NCBI GenBank assembly: GCA_000435615.1
Contig: FR881996.1
Location: forward strand, 1 to 11,296
Length of the DNA stretch: 11,296 nt
From: Firmicutes bacterium CAG:238
Lineage (GTDB): Bacteria; Bacillota; Clostridia; Peptostreptococcales; Anaerovoracaceae
Direction: 5' to 3'
Shown piece after piece: positions 1 to 6,768 of the stretch; within the stretch, counting starts at the first letter, position 1; each line of letters starts with the position of its first letter. The position numbers and the translations under genes are program-made. The notes under the pieces were generated by a model, which saw only the letters and a program-made list of their open reading frames with translations, was not told where the DNA came from and did not search any database.

Positions 1-481
1 CCCTATGTGCGCATGGTTTGACGCTTACTTGCAAAGAACACTTTCGCATAATCTGCAGCATATGGATATATGTCAGATGTTGCTCCGAGCAGTATAAGCA
101 GCGGCTTCATAAAAATGATGCACAACACGCCTACAATGACTTATACGATAAGGCTAAATACAAGAATCGTCCCATATACATCTCGAGCTCCTTCCTCATC
201 TCCATCGCCAAGTTTGATTCCGGCAGCCGTTGTACCACCTATGCCCAGCATCGATGAAAGGCCCATGGCGAAATACATGAACGATACGGCTACTGCAATT
301 GCAGCTAAAGCCATCTAGCTACACCATTTCCCATGAAGTTTCCATCCAGAATTACCGCCAGACATGAAAAAAGAATGCCGACTAAAGCCAATACGGAATA
401 TTTCCAAAACAAGCCCCCAATTGCTTTTGTTAAAAGCTCACTATCCATTGTGACAGTTTCATTGTTGTTAAGATCTTCCAT
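1..481 (-). pseudogene. MATE-family efflux transporter, N-terminal remnant (frameshift plus stops)
   Basis: The 5' end of a MATE (multidrug and toxin extrusion) antiporter gene. The ATG at 481 follows a GGGGG ribosome binding site, 35 nt after the cyclase gene, so it was probably the last gene of that operon. The first frame gives 55 residues with a typical MATE start (MEDLNNNETVT, then a helix with FWKYSVLALVGILF and DGNFMGNGVA) and then stops. The family sequence resumes in another frame at about 316 (MALAAIAVAVSFMYFAMG, then GIGGTTAAGIKLGDGDEEGA), which places a frameshift near 311-318. That frame meets TAA at 141-143, continues as recognisable MATE sequence (VIVGVLCIIFMKPLLILLGA), then loses similarity and reaches TAG at 3-5. 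Family members have about 450 residues and twelve helices; only about 150 codons lie in the window. With a frameshift and at least one nonsense codon it is very unlikely to make a working pump. Confidence 0.85.
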
Positions 482-516
482 GTTTTTCCCCCTTACATTT
501 TATAATTTAAAGCGGT

Positions 517-1197
517 TTACTTACAGCAGTCAACGTCCATTGCAAATGCCCTTACAGGCGATCCATCTGCATCTTTCAGTTTAAGCGGCGCCGCGCAGAA
601 AATAACTTCTTCAGGAAGCTCCATGCAGTTAACCATACCGAGAATACATGGAATCCCTGCATTTGCAAAAGCAAAATCAGGCACCTCGGTTCCTTCTGGA
701 ACACAATCCATACCATCTCGTGGATCGCCGAACATCGGAGCATCTATTGCAAAGCATTTGATGCCCTTGTCTCTAAGATATGCAGCCGCTTCAATTGTAA
801 TAAAAGGACTCTCCCAAGTATAATTCTCCTCTTTAGCTCTCTTATCCCATCCTGTTGCTAATATGCATATATCCCCAGCTTCTAGTTTCTCTGAACCTGT
901 CTCTTTCAGCATATCTGTTGTAATTTCAAAGAAAGGTCTGTCATTTGCGGCAATCTTAAGCACTTTAGCTTTGCCGATAATTTTAACAAGATCCATTTTA
1001 TCTGTACCTGCAGCACTTTCAGACCAGTGCTTGGCATTCTCCAGATGTGTCCCAGTATGCGATGTCATCACATGCTTGCTGCAAATATATCCATTATCCT
1101 TAATGGTTGACAAGGCTTTTCCTTCATAAGGAACATATGGAGTTCCGTAGTACCAAAGGCCGTTTTCGATTGTTATACTTAAGTCATAAATTTTCAT
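517..1197 (-). CDS. Cyclase / kynurenine-formamidase-like metal-dependent hydrolase
   Basis: A 226-residue protein of the cyclase family (PF04199), which includes bacterial kynurenine formamidase KynB, isatin hydrolase and polyketide-type cyclases; members hydrolyse amides or lactam-like rings with bound Zn or Mn. The metal motif HTGTHLENAKHW lies at residues 47-58: His47, His51 and His57 occupy ligand positions, and Glu53 stands where KynB has Asp. The N-terminus (MKIYDLSITIENG) and the AIDAPMFGDP segment also fit the family, and the length is normal (about 210-260). GAGGT at 1206-1210 sits 8 nt before the ATG, supporting this start. No signal peptide is visible, so it is probably cytoplasmic. 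It lies 207 bp downstream of the aldehyde dehydrogenase gene, with its own possible -10 element. The substrate cannot be read from sequence: a formamide, lactone or cyclic amide product of amino-acid breakdown is an inference from the neighbours. No kynurenine-pathway gene is present in the window. Confidence 0.88.
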   Translation of the reverse strand: MKIYDLSITIENGLWYYGTPYVPYEGKALSTIKDNGYICSKHVMTSHTGTHLENAKHWSESAAGTDKMDLVKIIGKAKVLKIAANDRPFFEITTDMLKETGSEKLEAGDICILATGWDKRAKEENYTWESPFITIEAAAYLRDKGIKCFAIDAPMFGDPRDGMDCVPEGTEVPDFAFANAGIPCILGMVNCMELPEEVIFCAAPLKLKDADGSPVRAFAMDVDCCK

Positions 1198-1253
1198 TTT
1201 CTGTTACCTCATTTTCTTTTACATATACAATATCGCAAATCTTACGCATTATC

Positions 1254-1259
1254 ATTATA
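1254..1259 (-). promoter_or_regulatory. Possible -10 element for the cyclase gene
   Basis: On the minus strand the sequence reads TATAAT exactly, 56 bp before the cyclase start, within an AT-rich stretch preceded by a T-run. No good -35 hexamer is seen at 16-18 bp (AGTATT at best), so this is either a weak or activator-dependent promoter or chance. Confidence 0.3.
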
Positions 1260-1359
1260 GAAAAAATGCAGTGTGAAATACTAAGTCAGTTTTAAAGAGG
1301 AGATGAAACTTGTATTATCTTCACGCTGCGGCTTTTCTCGTTTTTATAACAGCTTTTTC

Positions 1360-1387
1360 AAGCTGATTTCAGGAAGGAAATCAGCTT
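1360..1387 (-). repeat. Perfect 11-bp inverted repeat (hairpin) after the aldehyde dehydrogenase gene
   Basis: The arms AAGCTGATTTC and GAAATCAGCTT flank a 6-nt loop, starting 17 nt after the dehydrogenase stop codon. In minus-strand RNA the hairpin is followed by GAAAAAGC and not a U-run, so it lacks the tail of a standard intrinsic terminator; it may stabilise the 3' end or act as a weak terminator. A further AGCTT at 1351-1355 could pair with the AAGCT at 1360-1364, so an alternative, mutually exclusive fold is possible between this gene and the cyclase gene. Confidence 0.55.
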
Positions 1388-1404
1388 TACTCAAAGTGTA
1401 TTTT

Positions 1405-2745
1405 TTAAATGATATAGTTTCCTCCGTGAGCCATTACAAAGTAACGCTTACGTGTGAATGTCTGAGGATTTGTAAGTCCATCACCTGTAGGTGTAGCAAT
1501 TGTAGCTGTATTGATACCAGTACCACCGAGTCCGAATGCTGCACTTGTCCACCCGTTCTGTACGTAAATCGTCGTATCAATGGCCTTACCGAATGCAGTT
1601 ACATGGTCAATGTGGTTCGACCAGATGGAAGCAGAGTGATGACGTCCGCCTTCTGCAGCAACCGCTCTGTTCATGGCTTCTTCAAAGTTTTCACACTTAA
1701 TGACCGGAATGATCGGCATTAACTGTTCCGTATATACCAGCGGGTGGTCATTCGGGGTTTCGAAGAATGCAACGCCCGGATCTCCTTCAACCAGAATTCC
1801 TGCCATTTCAAGGATCACGCCAGCGTTTTTGCCTACGCATTTTTTTGCACCGGCATATTCTCCATCATCCGTCTTCGTCAGACAAATGTCCGTAACCTTT
1901 TCGCCCTGTTCTTTATTCAATCTTACTGCGCCAGCCTTTTCGAATGCATTCATAAATTCATCAAACACATCCTTAACAACAAACAGTTCTTTTTCTGAAG
2001 TACACTGGATGTTGTTTTCGTAGGAAATATCAGCATACAGTTCTTCCGCTGCTTTCTTAATATCAGCAGTTTCATCAATTACAACAGGAGGGTTGCCAGC
2101 TCCGGCCGCAAGAACTCTCTTGCCGGAACGCATAAGCGTAGCTACCATTCCAGGTCCGCCGGTTCCTACTAACAGTTTAACGTCAGGAGACATCATCATG
2201 GTATCTAAAGTGTCCATTGTAGGTTCTTTTACTGTGCAAAGCAGGTTTTCCGGTCCGCCGACTGCAACAACGGCTCTGTTAAAGATATCGACTGACCAAG
2301 CTGTACCAACTTTTGCGCTTGGGTGTCCGTTGAATACCATTGAGTTGCCTGCGATCATACCGCAAACTCCGTTGCCGAATACGGTGATACTTGGATTCGT
2401 GCTTGGAGTTACCGCACCAACAACACCCCATGGCGCATAGTATTCAACTGTAAGGCCATCATTTGATGCCATTACATCATGCTTAAGCGCTTCTGTTCCG
2501 GCAAGTGTGCTTACGGTTGAGATATTCTTATCTAATTTATCTGCATATCTGCCGAATCCTGTTTCATCAAATTCCAGCTGAGCCATTTCTTCTGCGTTAT
2601 CTGCATACAACTTCTTTATGCTGTTAAGGAAACGGTCTCTATCTGCCAGAGAATATTCATTCACAAGTTTTTTCTGTGCAATCTTTGCTGCTTCAATGCA
2701 TTCTTCCATAGTGTCGAATACACCTATAAAGTTATCCATATTCAT
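1405..2745 (-). CDS. CoA-acylating aldehyde dehydrogenase, EutE/PduP-like
   Basis: A NAD(P)-dependent dehydrogenase that reversibly interconverts an acyl-CoA with an aldehyde plus CoA. With the start at 2745 (AGGAGG at 2755-2760, 9 nt away) it has 446 residues. The frame stays open upstream to an ATG at 2799, and an ATG at 2751 is also present but only 3 nt from the binding site. The nucleotide-binding segment is VGTGGPGMV (193-201), followed by GAGNPPVVIDETADI (215-229), a hallmark of the EutE/PduP group. The catalytic Cys is probably Cys248 in ENNIQCTSEKELFVV. The protein starts almost directly at the conserved GVFDTMEECIEAAKIAQKKL region, so it lacks the N-terminal encapsulation peptide of PduP/EutE, and no microcompartment shell genes are nearby; it should be a free cytosolic enzyme. 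It follows the aminotransferase gene by 38 nt, downstream of the oxidoreductase that would make acyl-CoA. No alcohol dehydrogenase is encoded here. Confidence 0.92.
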   Translation of the reverse strand: MNMDNFIGVFDTMEECIEAAKIAQKKLVNEYSLADRDRFLNSIKKLYADNAEEMAQLEFDETGFGRYADKLDKNISTVSTLAGTEALKHDVMASNDGLTVEYYAPWGVVGAVTPSTNPSITVFGNGVCGMIAGNSMVFNGHPSAKVGTAWSVDIFNRAVVAVGGPENLLCTVKEPTMDTLDTMMMSPDVKLLVGTGGPGMVATLMRSGKRVLAAGAGNPPVVIDETADIKKAAEELYADISYENNIQCTSEKELFVVKDVFDEFMNAFEKAGAVRLNKEQGEKVTDICLTKTDDGEYAGAKKCVGKNAGVILEMAGILVEGDPGVAFFETPNDHPLVYTEQLMPIIPVIKCENFEEAMNRAVAAEGGRHHSASIWSNHIDHVTAFGKAIDTTIYVQNGWTSAAFGLGGTGINTATIATPTGDGLTNPQTFTRKRYFVMAHGGNYII

Positions 2746-2783
2746 GATCATTTTCCTCCTATTACAGATCTTAGCGATACAGA

Positions 2784-3947
2784 TCACAGGTTTCTGCAAA
2801 CTCTGTCAATCCTATCAAAAGCCTCTTTAAGCATGTCAATGCCGACAGTACATGCGATACGCACATATCCTTCACCGCAAAGGCCAAAGGCATTGCCCGG
2901 TAAAGTATTAACATGTGCTTCTCTTAAAAATAAATCTGCTGCCTCAACACTGGACAAGCCGGTCTCTTTAATGTTGATGAACAGATAGAAACTTCCTTTT
3001 GGCGGATAAATAACGCTGATTTTAGGAATTTCATTGATTCTTTCTGCTGCATAGAAAATCCTCTTTCTGTACTCTTCAATCATTTCCGGCTGTACTTCGG
3101 TTCTGTATCTCAGTGCATAGATCGCTGCTCTCTGCGAGATCGACGGTGCAGTAAATACTACATTTTCATTTATCTGCTGCATGATCTTTACAAGATAATC
3201 CGGTGCGATAATGTTGCCAATCCTCCATCCGGTCATGGTAAAGTTCTTAGAGAAAGAATTAATCGTAATCGCTCTTTCTTTCATGCCGGGAAGTGACGCA
3301 AAAGGTACGAACGGATTCTGATAGCTGAACGCTGTGTATATTTCGTCAGATACTACGATCAAGTCATACTTTTTGGCGATCTCAGCAATCTGTTCCATTG
3401 TTTTAACCGTAAGGCAGTTTCCCGTAGGATTGCTTGGCGAGTTGATGATAAGCGCCTTCGTTCTTTCTGTAATCAGGCTTTCTAAGCGATCTACATTGAC
3501 TTGGAAGTCTTCTTCCTCGTATGTAGGCATTTCTACCGGAATACCTCTTGCCAGTTCTATCTGCTGCGGGTATGGAGTGAAATACGGCGCCTGCATGATC
3601 ACTTCATCACCGTCATCAAGAATCGCTTCCATCGCAAGATACATTGCAAGACATCCTGATGCGCATACATAAACTTCACTATCAGCAACGTTCATATCAT
3701 ATTCTTCTTTATAGAATTTACAAATTTCCTGACGCAGTTCAGGATCTCCCTGGAAGTCAGTATACTTTGTATGTCCTTTTTTTGCATCCTCAAAAGCCTT
3801 TTCAATAATGAGCGGATGTGTGATCAGGTCAGGATCTCCAAGACTCAGATTGATCACATCATCAAATGATTTTGAGAGCACATCTGACTGGCCCATAGCG
3901 GTACTCTGATCTTTCCAGTATCTTTTAGCTATAAATCTATGTTTCAT
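2784..3947 (-). CDS. PLP-dependent class I/II aminotransferase
   Basis: A fold-type I aminotransferase that would turn an amino acid into its 2-oxoacid with a keto acceptor. The ATG at 3947 is preceded by AAGGAG at 6 nt and gives 387 residues, a normal length; the frame is open further upstream (to 4019) but that stretch overlaps the gamma-subunit gene and looks unlike the family. Visible motifs: substrate and cofactor segment INLSLGDPD (32-40), YTDFQGDPELR (62-72), CASGCLAMYLA (95-105), SPSNPTG (170-176) with Asn173, VVSDEIYTAF (198-207) with Asp201 and Tyr204, the Schiff-base Lys234 in SFSKNFTMTGWRIG, and the carboxylate-binding Arg363 in YVRIACTVG. It lies 22 nt after the gamma-subunit gene. 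Its place in the operon implies that it supplies the oxoacid for the oxidoreductase. Specificity (branched-chain, aromatic or Asp) is not readable here. Confidence 0.93.
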   Translation of the reverse strand: MKHRFIAKRYWKDQSTAMGQSDVLSKSFDDVINLSLGDPDLITHPLIIEKAFEDAKKGHTKYTDFQGDPELRQEICKFYKEEYDMNVADSEVYVCASGCLAMYLAMEAILDDGDEVIMQAPYFTPYPQQIELARGIPVEMPTYEEEDFQVNVDRLESLITERTKALIINSPSNPTGNCLTVKTMEQIAEIAKKYDLIVVSDEIYTAFSYQNPFVPFASLPGMKERAITINSFSKNFTMTGWRIGNIIAPDYLVKIMQQINENVVFTAPSISQRAAIYALRYRTEVQPEMIEEYRKRIFYAAERINEIPKISVIYPPKGSFYLFINIKETGLSSVEAADLFLREAHVNTLPGNAFGLCGEGYVRIACTVGIDMLKEAFDRIDRVCRNL

Positions 3948-3969
3948 CTCTGTCTCCTTGTTGTTGCTG

Positions 3970-4512
3970 TCAAAGCTGTGAAATTGCGGCTTCAGCACCC
4001 TTGTTGAAGCACAGATCATTCTTAGGGTTATTTTTACCCTTTTTTCTGAAGTAATGATTCATGCCAAATCTGGTTTCATCAATATCATAAAGATCGCTTG
4101 CAGCCGCAAGTGCACCAAGCATTACAATATTGACACCTTTTGCATTTTCGCATTCTGCCGCGATTTCAGTAGCCGGTACTTTGATAACTTTAATATCATC
4201 ACGATATTTACGATCGGCACTGACGATACTGCTGTTTACCAGTAATACGCCCCCCGGTTTTAGTCTGTCTTCGTATGTATCGATCGCGGATTCACTGAGT
4301 GTATAAAGAATATCCGGCTCAAGACAGTATGGGCTCAGGTGGCCTTCTTCACCGATTTTTAATTCACAGTTTGCTGCGCCGCCTCTCATTTCAAATCCGT
4401 ATGAAGGAAACCATGACACATTTTTCCCTTCTTCCATAGCGATATCGGCCAGAATATTCCCGGCGACCAATACGCCTTGTCCGCCGATTCCTGAACATAT
4501 AATCTCAATCAT
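3970..4512 (-). CDS. 2-oxoacid:ferredoxin oxidoreductase, gamma subunit
   Basis: A 180-residue gamma subunit of a four-subunit 2-oxoacid:ferredoxin oxidoreductase (the VOR/KOR/POR family). This domain contacts CoA and the core subunits. Family signatures are the glycine loop GIGGQGVLVAG (8-18), the segment WFPSYGFEMRGGAANCEL (34-51) and PDILYTLSE (66-74). The C-terminal tail from about 150 is lysine-rich (FRKKGKNNPKND). The start overlaps the beta-subunit stop by one base (TAATG), so translation is probably coupled and the subunits made in equal amounts. The length is typical (about 175-190). In KorC/VorC naming this would be the C subunit. I am sure of the family, less so of the oxoacid used. 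Confidence 0.93.
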   Translation of the reverse strand: MIEIICSGIGGQGVLVAGNILADIAMEEGKNVSWFPSYGFEMRGGAANCELKIGEEGHLSPYCLEPDILYTLSESAIDTYEDRLKPGGVLLVNSSIVSADRKYRDDIKVIKVPATEIAAECENAKGVNIVMLGALAAASDLYDIDETRFGMNHYFRKKGKNNPKNDLCFNKGAEAAISQL

Positions 4513-5252
4513 TATCTGTCACCCTCCCTGTTAATGAATTCGCCAAGAGGCAACGCCTTACTCTGAACATTCTTCACATAATTACATGCATCAACCTCTG
4601 ACATATTCCAATTAGTAGGACACATGCTCAGTATTTCAACCAAGCAAAAGCCTTCGCCGTTCATATTTTTTTTCAAAGCCTTCTTAATCGCCTGTTTTGC
4701 TTTTTCTGTATTTGCCGGAGTATTCACTGCACAACGAGCCATATACGCCATATCTGTACCGGCAAGGATTTTTGCAATATCAACCATGCTGCCATCGTGC
4801 TTGATGTCGCGGCCTGCAGGTGATGTTGCCGTCTTCATGCCGTAAAGTGATGTAGGAGACATCTGGCCGCCTGTCATGCCGAATACGCTATTGTTGATAA
4901 CGATCGTCAAAATGTTTTCGTTGCGAATTGCAGAGTACAAGGTTGATTCAATACCGATACTATATGCGCTACCATCACCGGGTCTTGCGATAACAAGAGC
5001 TTCCGGACGGACTCTCTTCACGCCTGCTGCAGTAATAACGACTCTTCCGTGTGCACTCATGATCGTATTGTATTTCAGAGCGAACTGTCCGAACTGTCCG
5101 CATGCAACGTCGTCTACTGTGATTATTTTATCACTCACACCCAGTTCCTCTACTGCCTCAGCAATAACACGACAAACAATGCCATGTCCGCATCCCGGAC
5201 ACCATGAGGCCTGCTTCGACATTTCGATATCTTTTGGAATTGAAAAATTCAT
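4512..5252 (-). CDS. 2-oxoacid:ferredoxin oxidoreductase, beta subunit (TPP-binding)
   Basis: The 246-residue beta subunit, which binds thiamine pyrophosphate and one [4Fe-4S] cluster and performs decarboxylation. WCPGCGHG (17-24) supplies Cys18 and Cys21; Cys51 (DDVACGQFG) and Cys211 (SMCPTNW) are the likely remaining cluster ligands. The TPP/Mg motif is GDGSAYSIG (92-100) with INNSVFGMTGGQMSPTS (119-135). It is a rather divergent member: typical VOR/KOR beta chains have GDGD after the cofactor Asp and a GCSVFAYNYF-like segment, where this protein has GDGSA and ACGQFGQFALKYNT. That may reflect an unusual substrate. AAGGAGGT overlaps the stop codon of the alpha-subunit gene, and only 13 nt separate the two genes, so they are co-translated. 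The subunit order matches VOR/KOR operons. Confidence 0.93.
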   Translation of the reverse strand: MNFSIPKDIEMSKQASWCPGCGHGIVCRVIAEAVEELGVSDKIITVDDVACGQFGQFALKYNTIMSAHGRVVITAAGVKRVRPEALVIARPGDGSAYSIGIESTLYSAIRNENILTIVINNSVFGMTGGQMSPTSLYGMKTATSPAGRDIKHDGSMVDIAKILAGTDMAYMARCAVNTPANTEKAKQAIKKALKKNMNGEGFCLVEILSMCPTNWNMSEVDACNYVKNVQSKALPLGEFINREGDR

Positions 5253-5265
5253 TCAGCCCACCTCC

Positions 5266-6324
5266 TTAATATCTCTCAGCCATTTCTCTGGCTTTTGCTG
5301 CTAGTTCAAATTCATTGATAGGATCCCAGTATGAGCCGAAAAACTCAACCGGTCTTCTGTTTTTGTCTGCAAGGATAATATCATCTTTCATCTGACCGAG
5401 AATGTTCATTTCAGCATCTAAGAACGCCTTAACATGTGGAAGTTGATCAAAAGCATTCTTAGGGTAAGGCCATAATGTGATCGGTCTCAGCAAACCGACT
5501 TTAATTCCTTCCTTACGAGCTCTCAAAACTGCTGATTTTGCAATACGAGAGCTTGTTCCGTAAGCTACAATAACGATGTCTGCATCGTCTGTATAGAAGT
5601 TCTCCCAGCGCTGTTCATTCTCTTCCATTTCTGTGTATTTATTAAGAACATATTCAGGATACTTTCTTCCGCCATCTTCCCAGTCCCAGTAACGGTTCCA
5701 GATAGCGCGCTGTTCTTCTCCTTCACATCTCGGACGGACAGCCCAGTCAAACTTATCCATGTCGTGTTCTCTCATTTCAGGCAGTTCAACAGGTTCCATC
5801 ATCTGTCCGATTGTGGCGTCTGTTGCCATAATGACCGGATGACGATACTTTTCCGCAAGATCGAAAGCTTCACTTGCGAGTTCAACACTTTCCTGCACTG
5901 ATGCAGGCGCTAATACAAGTGTATGATAGTCACCATGCCCGCCGCCTCTTGTAAGTTGCCAGTAGTCTCCCTGACCCATGAAAATATCCCCAAGTCCACA
6001 TCCGATTCTTTGAACGTCTACGATCACTGCCGGCAGGTCGCTTGAACAAAGATAGGAGATACCTTCCTGCTTAAGCGAGAATCCGGGACCTGCTGTAGTG
6101 GTAAGTGCACGAGCGCCTGCAGCCGCTGCTCCGAAAAGCATATTTACACCAGCAAGTTCTGATTCTGTCTGAACACATACTCCACCGACTTCATCCATTC
6201 TCCAGCATAAATATTCCAGGATCTCCGTCTGCGGTGTAATAGGATAACCGCTGAAAAATCTGCAGCCAGCACGAAGACATGCTTCTGCCAGAGCCTGATT
6301 GCCTTTCATCAAAACTTTTGCCAT
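5266..6324 (-). CDS. vorB: 2-oxoacid:ferredoxin oxidoreductase, alpha subunit (VorB-like)
   Basis: A 352-residue alpha subunit holding the pyrimidine-binding and domain II parts of the complex, which makes acyl-CoA, CO2 and reduced ferredoxin from a 2-oxoacid and CoA. It starts MAKVLMKGNQALAEACLRAG and has GYPITPQTEI (26-35), QTESELAGVNM (52-62), TTTAGPGFSLKQEGISYL (75-92), GGGHGDYHTLVLAP (127-140), and domain II from about residue 250 (IVIVAYGTSSRIAKSAV). The segment YTEMEENEQRWENFYTDDAD (230-249) is characteristic of the bacterial VorB group (3-methyl-2-oxobutanoate dehydrogenase), which is why I prefer a branched-chain oxoacid; a phenylpyruvate-type or 2-oxoglutarate substrate is not excluded. 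GAGGTG lies 5 nt before the ATG, 12 nt after the ferredoxin gene. The gene name follows the usage in which VorB is the alpha chain. Confidence 0.93.
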   Translation of the reverse strand: MAKVLMKGNQALAEACLRAGCRFFSGYPITPQTEILEYLCWRMDEVGGVCVQTESELAGVNMLFGAAAAGARALTTTAGPGFSLKQEGISYLCSSDLPAVIVDVQRIGCGLGDIFMGQGDYWQLTRGGGHGDYHTLVLAPASVQESVELASEAFDLAEKYRHPVIMATDATIGQMMEPVELPEMREHDMDKFDWAVRPRCEGEEQRAIWNRYWDWEDGGRKYPEYVLNKYTEMEENEQRWENFYTDDADIVIVAYGTSSRIAKSAVLRARKEGIKVGLLRPITLWPYPKNAFDQLPHVKAFLDAEMNILGQMKDDIILADKNRRPVEFFGSYWDPINEFELAAKAREMAERY

Positions 6325-6336
6325 ATTTACACCTCA

Positions 6337-6543
6337 CTATCCTTCTATTATCTCAATGCAGTAATCCGGACACATCTTGTAGCATGATCCACATCCCACA
6401 CATTCTTTAGTTTCATCAATTTGTACAATTCTAAAGCCTTTTGCTCCGAGCTCATTTGACGGTATCAGCACCGTCTTAGGACATACCTCCACACAGAGGA
6501 AGCATCCCTTACATCTGCTAAAATCTGCCTTAATCTTAGCCAT
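6337..6543 (-). CDS. 2-oxoacid:ferredoxin oxidoreductase, delta subunit (2[4Fe-4S] ferredoxin)
   Basis: A 68-residue ferredoxin-like delta subunit, first gene of the operon. It has two full CxxCxxCxxxCP motifs: Cys11, 14, 17, 21 and Cys48, 51, 54, 58, each ready to hold a [4Fe-4S] cluster. The spacing between the motifs and the IVQIDETKECVGCGSC stretch match the VorD/KorD/PorD type that passes electrons from the beta-subunit cluster to free ferredoxin. An extra Cys62 lies after the second motif. AGGAGG sits 5 nt before the ATG. About 225 bp without a gene precede it, which is where the operon promoter should lie. Confidence 0.94.
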   Translation of the reverse strand: MAKIKADFSRCKGCFLCVEVCPKTVLIPSNELGAKGFRIVQIDETKECVGCGSCYKMCPDYCIEIIEG

Positions 6544-6582
6544 ATTAACCTCCTGTTTCCTTTGTCAGTACTTCTTGATTAC

Positions 6583-6606
6583 GAATTCATGAATTCATGA
6601 GTTCAT
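6583..6606. repeat. Three tandem 8-bp units (GAATTCAT) in the VOR-like operon leader
   Basis: The units are GAATTCAT, GAATTCAT and GAGTTCAT, head to tail. The first two also form a self-complementary stretch (GAATTCATGAATTC), so it can be read as direct repeats or as a palindrome. It lies 40-63 bp before the ferredoxin start, downstream of the candidate -10, hence probably in the 5' untranslated leader. It could be a regulator site or simple slippage; no function can be assigned from sequence. Confidence 0.6.
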
Positions 6607-6632
6607 ATTTATGAGTTTTTCATCCATTATCG

Positions 6633-6651
6633 ATATTACTAATACTAATAT
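6633..6651. promoter_or_regulatory. 19-bp near-perfect palindrome, candidate operator
   Basis: The sequence ATATTACTAATACTAATAT is symmetric except for one mismatched pair and the central base. It covers the candidate -10 of the VOR-like operon, the position expected of a repressor site. No known regulator consensus is recognised, and AT-rich DNA gives such symmetry by chance more often, so this is tentative. Confidence 0.4.
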
Positions 6652-6670
6652 TTGATGCTGTTTTTGTAAA
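6642..6670 (-). promoter_or_regulatory. Candidate sigma-A promoter of the VOR-like operon
   Basis: On the minus strand: -35 TTTACA (plus-strand 6665-6670, five of six to consensus), a 17-bp spacer, and -10 TAGTAT (6642-6647, four of six). It would start transcription about 90 bp before the ferredoxin ATG, leaving a leader that contains the tandem GAATTCAT units. Confidence 0.4.
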
Positions 6671-6768
6671 TTGTCTAAAGTGCTTAAATACTTTAAAGCA
6701 ATCATCATTTAAGCCAAGCCAATAGTCCAAAAGGACCAACCCAATAGTGATTCTGGCCATTTCCACTC

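Larger units (their letters stand above)
6544..6768 (-). other. Gap between the nitroreductase and VOR-like operons
   Basis: No supported coding sequence. It holds the candidate promoter, a near-palindrome and a tandem 8-bp repeat, listed separately. It also has an 8-bp direct repeat CCAATAGT (6719-6726 and 6741-6748) around a small GTCC-AAAA-GGAC hairpin (6725-6736), and an imperfect inverted repeat at about 6682-6699. I do not see a clear terminator for the upstream gene, so some readthrough into the VOR-like operon is possible. Confidence 0.5.

Noticed and set aside
517..1197. Dedicated kynurenine formamidase (kynB) call
   Set aside because: The protein family fits, but the metal-site Asp is Glu and no tryptophan dioxygenase or kynureninase is nearby, so only the broad family is justified.
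1303..1722. Plus-strand frame of 139 codons with a purine-rich AGAGGAG just before it
   Set aside because: It mostly runs antisense to the well-supported aldehyde dehydrogenase gene, the purine run touches the ATG with no spacing, and the product resembles no family.
1405..2745. Bacterial microcompartment locus, suggested by the EutE/PduP-like enzyme
   Set aside because: There are no shell proteins, no encapsulation peptide and no diol or ethanolamine enzymes in the window.
4876..5304. Plus-strand frame of 142 codons
   Set aside because: Antisense shadow of the beta-subunit gene, with no ribosome binding site or protein similarity.
6725..6736. GTCC-AAAA-GGAC hairpin as the terminator of the nitroreductase operon
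   Set aside because: The stem is only 4 bp and no U-run follows it on the minus strand.
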